A DNA stretch of 9,103 nt from Bacteroidia bacterium (GTDB lineage: Bacteria > Bacteroidota > Bacteroidia > Bacteroidales > Azobacteroidaceae): the NCBI GenBank assembly GCA_025996835.1, contig BNTU01000116.1:1-9103 (forward strand), written 5' to 3'. The notes beneath the pieces are model-generated. The model had not been told where the DNA came from. It made no database searches and saw nothing but the letters and a program-made list of their open reading frames with translations. Of the stretch, positions 6,292-9,103 are shown one piece after another (the stretch's first letter is position 1; every line of letters starts with the position of its first letter). A program made the position numbers and the translations under genes.

Positions 6292-6753
6292 TCACGCTGC
6301 AAAGGTAACAAATATTATGCCAAATAACATTGTTTTTTGGTAAAAAAAACTGCCAAAAAAATATTTTTGAAAATATTTTTTTTGCAGTTGCAAAAATTTG
6401 TCGTACCTTTGCAGCAGATATCGGAAAGATAAGGTCGTAGCCAATTGTGACACGGACTGGAAACAGAGAAGATATCGAGGTCTTTCTACGGATAGGCACC
6501 CGCAGGACGGATTGGTACCGTTACTGTACGTAACAGCAATAGGAAACTTCGGTTTCCTATTGTTGTTTATATAAAAGCTGTATTTTGCATCTTTGTAATG
6601 CACTTCGGTTGGGATTAGCACAAGATGCCCTTGCTGCGCAAAGAAATTGGCAATCAACAATAAATCTTCATAGTCGGATTTTTTGACAAATCCGTCCATG
6701 AGTTCGACGCGCCCGCCATTTGGAAAGGCTTTGAGTAGTGTAAAGTGCTGCAT
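6292..6753 (-). CDS. Hypothetical protein; real N-terminal ~60 residues, probably truncated and read through at the 3' end
   Basis: A 153-codon ORF with two unlike parts. Residues 1-61 look like genuine protein: MQHFTLLKAFPNGGRVELM, then KKSDYEDLLLIANFFAQQGHLVLIPTEVHYKDAKY, with an alternating helix/strand pattern. This recalls, from memory only, a nuclease- or toxin-like C-terminal domain (xxLLxIAxFFAxxG, VxLxPxVHxKxxxY) that in complete copies continues past this point with further conserved residues. From residue 62 the frame runs antisense through the terminator and structured RNA at 6418-6571 and into the clpC promoter box, giving low-complexity Tyr/Phe/Gln/Lys sequence. The 3' part of the original gene seems lost, making this a remnant or a new short protein. 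A good promoter stands just upstream, so it is probably still transcribed. Function unknown. Confidence 0.4.
   Translation of the reverse strand: MQHFTLLKAFPNGGRVELMDGFVKKSDYEDLLLIANFFAQQGHLVLIPTEVHYKDAKYSFYINNNRKPKFPIAVTYSNGTNPSCGCLSVERPRYLLCFQSVSQLATTLSFRYLLQRYDKFLQLQKKYFQKYFFGSFFYQKTMLFGIIFVTFAA
6300..6307 (-). promoter_or_regulatory. -7 box of the clpC promoter
   Basis: TACCTTTG on the minus strand matches the Bacteroidetes -7 consensus exactly, 37 bp before the clpC start. A TTTG at 6321-6324 is too close (13 bp spacing), and nothing good sits at the expected 19-20 bp. The -33 element is therefore weak, which could mean activator dependence. Confidence 0.6.
6355..6382. repeat. A/T inverted repeat, 13-bp arms
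   Basis: The arms AAAAAAATATTTT (6355-6367) and AAAATATTTTTTT (6370-6382) are exact inverted copies around a TG centre. They lie between the clpC -7 box and the divergent RNA promoter, overlapping its -33 element. This may be bent A-tract DNA or an operator; the low complexity makes chance plausible. Confidence 0.5.
6381..6411 (+). promoter_or_regulatory. Near-consensus promoter of the structured RNA
   Basis: TTTG (6381-6384), 19 bp, then TACCTTTG (6404-6411) is an exact match to the Bacteroidetes housekeeping promoter. It is preceded by A/T tracts that could act as an UP-like element. Predicted transcription start is near 6418. No plus-strand coding gene follows before position 8983, so it should drive a non-coding RNA. 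Confidence 0.8.
6418..6571 (+). ncRNA. Candidate free-standing structured small RNA (~150 nt)
   Basis: The stretch is bounded by a near-perfect promoter and an intrinsic terminator, with no plausible plus-strand protein. Its first bases fold back: TATC (6419-6422) pairs with GATA (6491-6494), and GGAAAGAT (6423-6430) with the stretch 6480-6487, separated by a 3-nt bulge. Inside is a CUG-GAAA-CAG hairpin (6457-6466). A second hairpin, GTTAC/GTAAC, occupies 6520-6534. A competing pairing CCAAT (6441-6445) with ATTGG (6511-6515) could close a long 6S-like rod. A near-direct repeat, CGGATAGGCACC and CGGATTGGTACC, occurs at 6489-6500 and 6508-6519. Size, single-gene layout and strong promoter suggest a 6S-like or other regulatory RNA, but I do not recognise a family. 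It does not show SRP RNA, tmRNA or RNase P hallmarks. It is antisense to the 3' part of the ORF at 6292-6753. Confidence 0.6.
6534..6571 (+). terminator. Intrinsic terminator with UUCG tetraloop
   Basis: CAATAGGAAAC (6537-6547) and GTTTCCTATTG (6552-6562) form 11 perfect pairs closed by a C(UUCG)G tetraloop. A-U, C-G and G-U pairs extend the base to 6534/6565. A T-rich tail (TTTATAT) follows on the plus strand, while the opposite side is not T-rich, so it acts mainly in the plus direction. Confidence 0.8.
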
Positions 6754-6778
6754 TCGACAAGTAATTGAATTTTGGTTG

Positions 6779-6809
6779 CAAAGATAGTGTTTTTTCTGAT
6801 TAAAACATA
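6779..6809 (-). promoter_or_regulatory. Promoter of the 6292-6753 ORF
   Basis: On the minus strand, TATCTTTG (6786 to 6779) preceded by TATG (6809 to 6806) at 19 bp fits the Bacteroidetes promoter well. Transcription would start near 6772, about 20 nt before the ATG at 6753, supporting that start codon. Confidence 0.6.
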
Positions 6810-6825
6810 TACATTTTGGTCGTTC

Positions 6826-7002
6826 TTAGAAGTGCACCCTTTTTCCCAAATTAATTGTCCCACTGTGAAACACTGTTCGCTCCATTTCGCCTTGCAGCGG
6901 GAAAACCCCCACGAGATTGTTGTTGTCGTCCAGCTCTGCATAGTGCATATCTAATGTTTTGCCGGACGGCATTATTATATGGTGTGCTGCAATGCGTTTC
7001 AT
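6826..7002 (-). CDS. Small hypothetical protein (58 aa), third gene of operon
   Basis: A 58-residue ORF starting MKRIAAHHIIMPSGKTLDMH and ending LGKRVHF. Its ATG overlaps the glycosyltransferase stop as ATGA, so it is very probably translated by coupling. It has no signal peptide or membrane helix. The pattern (MKRIxAxxII, xxGKxL, xxELDDNNNLVGVFPL, then E..RTVFHSGTI) is beta-rich. It resembles small Bacteroidales proteins and, weakly, the N-terminal beta-sandwich strands of amidohydrolases, but nothing catalytic is present. Downstream, after the TAA at 6826-6828, a separate promoter serves the next minus-strand ORF. Function unknown; the operon position suggests an accessory role to the glycosyltransferase. 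Confidence 0.65.
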   Translation of the reverse strand: MKRIAAHHIIMPSGKTLDMHYAELDDNNNLVGVFPLQGEMERTVFHSGTINLGKRVHF

Positions 7003-8069
7003 ACCTCCAAGGCTTTTAGCCACCGCTCTTCGGACTGCTCTACCCAGGCTCGAAATGCGGGGTTGGGTTGGTATTGGGATGTGAAAGCGAGCAGTGCCTC
7101 TAAATCGAAGTGAGCGGCAGCGATGCCAAAGCCGGCTTGGGAAAATTCGTGGGCGTTGCAAGCCTGCTCGACGTGTGTCGGCACCATCAAAACGGGTTTG
7201 CCGAGGTAAGCCGCCTCGCACACCGACTCAAAACCGGCTGTGGTGGCATAGCCCTTGCAGCCCGCCATATAGTCCAGAAATAGTTTGTCGTCTAATTGGT
7301 GAAACGACAGCCGGTCGTTGATGACCGTTTCCTTTTCTGTGCCCTTTTTGTCCCAAAAGAAGTGCATGGACACGTCCGGATGTTGCCTCTGCCATGCGAT
7401 GATGCTTTCGGCATAGTTTGCGTTCAGCAGATAGCCGTGCAAATAGTTGCCCTGCGTGGCTGTCTGCCTGAAAACCTCCTCGCGCAACAGTGGCGGCACA
7501 AACACAAAACGGGAATCTGCATCGGCACGGGAGTTATTGGCAATGGACAGCACGAACATTTTTTTTGCACGGAGGCAAGTTACGCGCGTTACTAATTTCA
7601 AACTGAACAATTGCGACTTATCCTCCGCCGGAAAGTGATACTCAGGATGCAAAAACGCATATTGATGGGCAACACAAACATACGGCACCTTGGGCGGAAA
7701 CAGCAAATAAGCAAACCCCATCAGCATTTCATAAAAATTGATGACCACATCGGGCTTCAACTCTCTGATTGTCCGTTTGACGAACATTAAACCCTTGATA
7801 TAGCGCGGGATGCGTACCAGATTGTAGCCGATAGTCGCCCCTGTTTTGGGTCGGTCTGTACCACTTGGCGGCGGGAAATTGGGGCTGTGGAACCGCTGAA
7901 TCGGTGCCGGTGTTTCTTTGTAGAAAAAAGCGGGAAGTTCGCTCTTGTTGCTTTTGCCCACCAGCACCGCACACACACTGTGATTGTGCTTTTGCAGCAT
8001 CTTCGCCAGTGTAATCGCCTGAGTCAGATGTCCGCGCCCTTCTCCTTGCACTACAAATAAAAATTTCAT
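6999..8069 (-). CDS. GT-B glycosyltransferase (MurG/GT28-like, Glyco_trans_1_3 type)
   Basis: A 356-residue cytoplasmic or membrane-peripheral enzyme with GT-B architecture. The N-terminal acceptor domain opens MKFLFVVQGEGRGHLTQA, the Gly-rich loop (8-14) that follows the first strand in MurG-like enzymes. KPDVVINFYEML (105-116) and VPYVCVAHQYAF (128-139) continue the Rossmann core. The donor half has MHFFWDKKG (235-243), then the nucleotide-sugar site GCKGYATTAGFESVCEAAYLGKPVLMVP (270-297) with E281 and E285, and EQACNAHEFSQAGFG (301-315). Family Glyco_trans_1_3 (PF13528) or a close GT28 relative is the best fit; donor and acceptor cannot be told. It overlaps the lipoprotein gene upstream (ATGA, 8066-8069) and the 58-residue gene downstream (ATGA, 6999-7002), so the three are one transcription and translation unit. 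Confidence 0.85.
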   Translation of the reverse strand: MKFLFVVQGEGRGHLTQAITLAKMLQKHNHSVCAVLVGKSNKSELPAFFYKETPAPIQRFHSPNFPPPSGTDRPKTGATIGYNLVRIPRYIKGLMFVKRTIRELKPDVVINFYEMLMGFAYLLFPPKVPYVCVAHQYAFLHPEYHFPAEDKSQLFSLKLVTRVTCLRAKKMFVLSIANNSRADADSRFVFVPPLLREEVFRQTATQGNYLHGYLLNANYAESIIAWQRQHPDVSMHFFWDKKGTEKETVINDRLSFHQLDDKLFLDYMAGCKGYATTAGFESVCEAAYLGKPVLMVPTHVEQACNAHEFSQAGFGIAAAHFDLEALLAFTSQYQPNPAFRAWVEQSEERWLKALEV

Positions 8070-8734
8070 AAACGAGTTGCTCTCAGCAGCAGTTTTTTGA
8101 TACCACTGGCTTCGTAAGACACCACATATATATATGTTGTGTTTTCACCCGGCTCCAACTGATTCCGGTCGATGGTAATAACGATTGGCTGCGAAGCTGC
8201 CGGGGTGAGAATTCCCCTTTCCATACTTATTATGCTCACCCACGGTTTCTTAGTGGAGTTGATAATTTCCCATTCAAACTTTTTAGTGCTTTCGTTCACA
8301 ATGTTAAATTCCTGTGTTTCATCTGTGCTGCCAAAATCAAGTACACTCACATCTTTTGTCACATCTTCTATGTCCACCACACGCATTGCCTCTTCTTGGG
8401 GAGACATCTCCACATTACACGTAGTGGTGGTGTCGGCTTTTACGACGACGTCATAATTTGAGATGTCGGCATAATTACGGGCTGTGATATGCAGTCCGCC
8501 TCGCCCTGACTGGGTCAATTCATCGAATTGATAGATGCCCTTGCTGTCCGTTGTGGTGTGCAATGTCAAATCGCCCAATTCCAAGATGATATCGGCAGCA
8601 GGGATGACACTGCGCGTCTTAATGTCAGTGATTTTCCCCTGAATACTGCCCGGAAGCACTATTGCAGTGGGAGCATCTTCATTACAACCACCGGCGATAA
8701 ATGCAATCGCCACTAAAAAAAGGATACGTTTCAT
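8066..8734 (-). CDS. Lipoprotein with carboxypeptidase-regulatory-like and BACON domains
   Basis: A 222-residue lipoprotein. The signal peptide, MKRILFLVAIAFIAGGC, gives a lipobox AGGC with Cys17 lipidated; the following Asn-Glu-Asp may favour surface export in Bacteroidetes. Residues about 29-110 (GSIQGKITDIKTRSVIPAAD, TTTDSKGIYQFDEL, VVVKADTTTTCNVEM) form a CarboxypepD_reg-like beta-sandwich. Residues about 130-222 (LDFGSTDETQEFNIVN, WEIINSTKKPWVSIISMERGILTP, VITIDRNQLEPGENTTYIYVVS) match a BACON domain, an Ig-like fold often linked to glycan or mucin binding. It is the first gene of the unit with the glycosyltransferase and the 58-residue protein. A cell-surface, carbohydrate-related role is reasonable but inferred; no susC/susD pair is visible. 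Confidence 0.85.
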   Translation of the reverse strand: MKRILFLVAIAFIAGGCNEDAPTAIVLPGSIQGKITDIKTRSVIPAADIILELGDLTLHTTTDSKGIYQFDELTQSGRGGLHITARNYADISNYDVVVKADTTTTCNVEMSPQEEAMRVVDIEDVTKDVSVLDFGSTDETQEFNIVNESTKKFEWEIINSTKKPWVSIISMERGILTPAASQPIVITIDRNQLEPGENTTYIYVVSYEASGIKKLLLRATRL

Positions 8735-8756
8735 CGTTATAATTTTAAAAACAGTG

Positions 8757-8764
8757 CAAAGGTA
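8757..8764 (-). promoter_or_regulatory. -7 box of the lipoprotein-glycosyltransferase operon
   Basis: TACCTTTG on the minus strand lies 22 bp before the lipoprotein start codon and matches the Bacteroidetes -7 consensus exactly. The -33 position is occupied by the tandem GTTATGA repeat (8772-8795) and has no TTTG, so strength may depend on that repeat or on another factor. Confidence 0.6.
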
Positions 8765-8771
8765 CGAAAAA

Positions 8772-8795
8772 GTTATGAGTTATGAGTTATGAGTT
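8772..8795. repeat. 7-bp tandem repeat GTTATGA, 3.4 copies
   Basis: Three exact GTTATGA units and a partial fourth lie immediately upstream of the minus-strand -7 box, across the place where the -33 element should be. Short tandem repeats of this kind can change length by slippage and so alter promoter activity. Confidence 0.85.
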
Positions 8796-8812
8796 TTTTT
8801 TTATTTTAAAAA

Positions 8813-8844
8813 TTGGTTCATTCCAAATTTTTTTTATACTTTTG
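8813..8844 (+). promoter_or_regulatory. Promoter of the AAA ATPase gene
   Basis: TTGG (8813-8816), 20 bp including a T/A tract, then TACTTTTG (8837-8844) fits the Bacteroidetes promoter. The start point near 8851 gives a leader of about 130 nt that contains the whole 23-bp repeat array. Confidence 0.7.
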
Positions 8845-8855
8845 CAGCCGGAAAA

Positions 8856-8970
8856 CTTACAAAATTACGAATGAAATGCTTACATTTTTACGAATGAAAT
8901 ATTGATATTTTTACGAATGAAATGCTTACAAAATTACGAATGAAATGCTTATATTTTTACGAATACACGT
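8856..8970 (+). repeat. 23-bp tandem repeat array (five units) in the ATPase leader
   Basis: Five head-to-tail 23-bp units start at 8856, 8879, 8902, 8925 and 8948. Each has the core TTTTTACGAATGAAATG or AAATTACGAATGAAATG; units 1 and 4 are identical, and the last diverges after its TTACGAAT core. There are no spacers, so it is not a CRISPR. Each of the first four units supplies an ATG, and the units read as serial mini-ORFs. The array lies wholly between the promoter and the ATPase start codon, pointing to a role in controlling that gene. Confidence 0.9.
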
Positions 8971-8993
8971 TACAATGCAGTTATGGGCTATAA
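8940..8993 (+). other. Upstream ORF (17 codons) overlapping the ATPase start
   Basis: The last repeat-borne ATG opens a 17-residue reading frame (MKCLYFYEYTLQCSYGL) that stops at 8991-8993, 11 nt past the first base of the ATPase ATG at 8983. Its start overlaps the TGA of the previous mini-ORF (8917-8943) as ATGA. Translation of it could help or block initiation on the ATPase. Expression is not shown by sequence alone. Confidence 0.4.
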
Positions 8994-9103
8994 ATTTAGG
9001 TATGTTGATGATGAATTAGAGGGTCGGTTAAAACGCTCCGGTGCTGTGTTGGTTCGGGGTCCCAAAGGGTGTGGAAAAACCGAAACGGCTCGTCATTTTG
9101 CGA
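8983..9103 (+). CDS. AAA-family ATPase of the DUF4143 type, 3'-partial
   Basis: The first 40 codons run off the right edge. The visible protein begins MGYKFRYVDDELEGRLKRSG, then AVLVRGPKGCGKTETARHFA, a Walker A loop (GPKGCGKT) preceded by a beta-strand. The GAVLxxGPKxCGKTxTA form is typical of the bacterial and archaeal AAA_14-DUF4143 ATPases, a widespread group of unclear function often found near mobile or variable regions. The start at 8983 is the only in-frame ATG not closed by a stop before it; the ATGs of the repeat array are in other frames or end at TGA. The gene lies behind its own promoter and the 23-bp repeat leader. The family call rests on 40 residues only, and Walker B and the C-terminal domain are outside the window. 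Confidence 0.75.
   Translation, partial: MGYKFRYVDDELEGRLKRSGAVLVRGPKGCGKTETARHFA

Noticed and set aside
6417..6476. The two GATATC copies (6417-6422 and 6471-6476) as the main closing stem of the RNA
   Set aside because: Pairing does not extend past six bases on the inner side; the fold using 6419-6430 with 6480-6494 is longer.
6654..6941. Minus-strand ORF of 95 codons overlapping both the 58-residue gene and the 6292-6753 ORF
   Set aside because: It uses a different frame from both better-supported ORFs and has no recognisable pattern.
8856..8970. CRISPR array
   Set aside because: The 23-bp units are directly adjacent with no unique spacers.

Overview
The window looks like chromosomal DNA from a member of the Bacteroidota, most likely order Bacteroidales. 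The evidence is the repeated Bacteroidetes-type promoter (TTTG, about 19-20 bp, then TAnnTTTG), a GldH-family lipoprotein directly behind a RicT/PSP1 protein, a DUF3822 protein, a BACON-domain lipoprotein, an OmpA-like porin with a Pro-rich linker, and A/T-rich intergenic DNA around GC-richer genes.

Layout, left to right. Positions 1-1077 (+) hold the 3' part of an outer-membrane beta-barrel/OmpA-C protein. Positions 1241-1795 (+) encode a short DUF3822 protein with a very close promoter. Positions 1854-3561 (+) are a two-gene unit, ricT then gldH, overlapping by 8 nt. Convergent to it on the minus strand is clpC (3669-6263), followed by an overlapping 40-codon gene for a one-helix, Cys-rich membrane peptide (3565-3687). 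The clpC promoter region is divergent from a near-perfect plus-strand promoter. That promoter seems to drive a free-standing structured RNA of about 150 nt ending in a UUCG-capped intrinsic terminator (about 6418-6571). Antisense to this RNA runs the tail of a minus-strand ORF (6292-6753) whose first ~60 residues look like a real protein, cut off at the RNA terminator.

Positions 6826-8734 (-) form a tightly coupled three-gene operon: BACON lipoprotein, GT-B glycosyltransferase, 58-residue protein. Both junctions are ATGA overlaps. This suggests a small envelope or glycan module, though no substrate can be read from the sequence.

The right edge (8983-9103, +) holds the start of an AAA ATPase of the kind fused to DUF4143. 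Its leader has a clear promoter and a 23-bp tandem repeat. The repeat creates serial mini-ORFs, two pairs of which overlap as ATGA, and the last overlaps the ATPase start codon. This leader and the structured RNA are the two least explained elements of the window. No tRNA, rRNA, CRISPR array or insertion sequence was seen.
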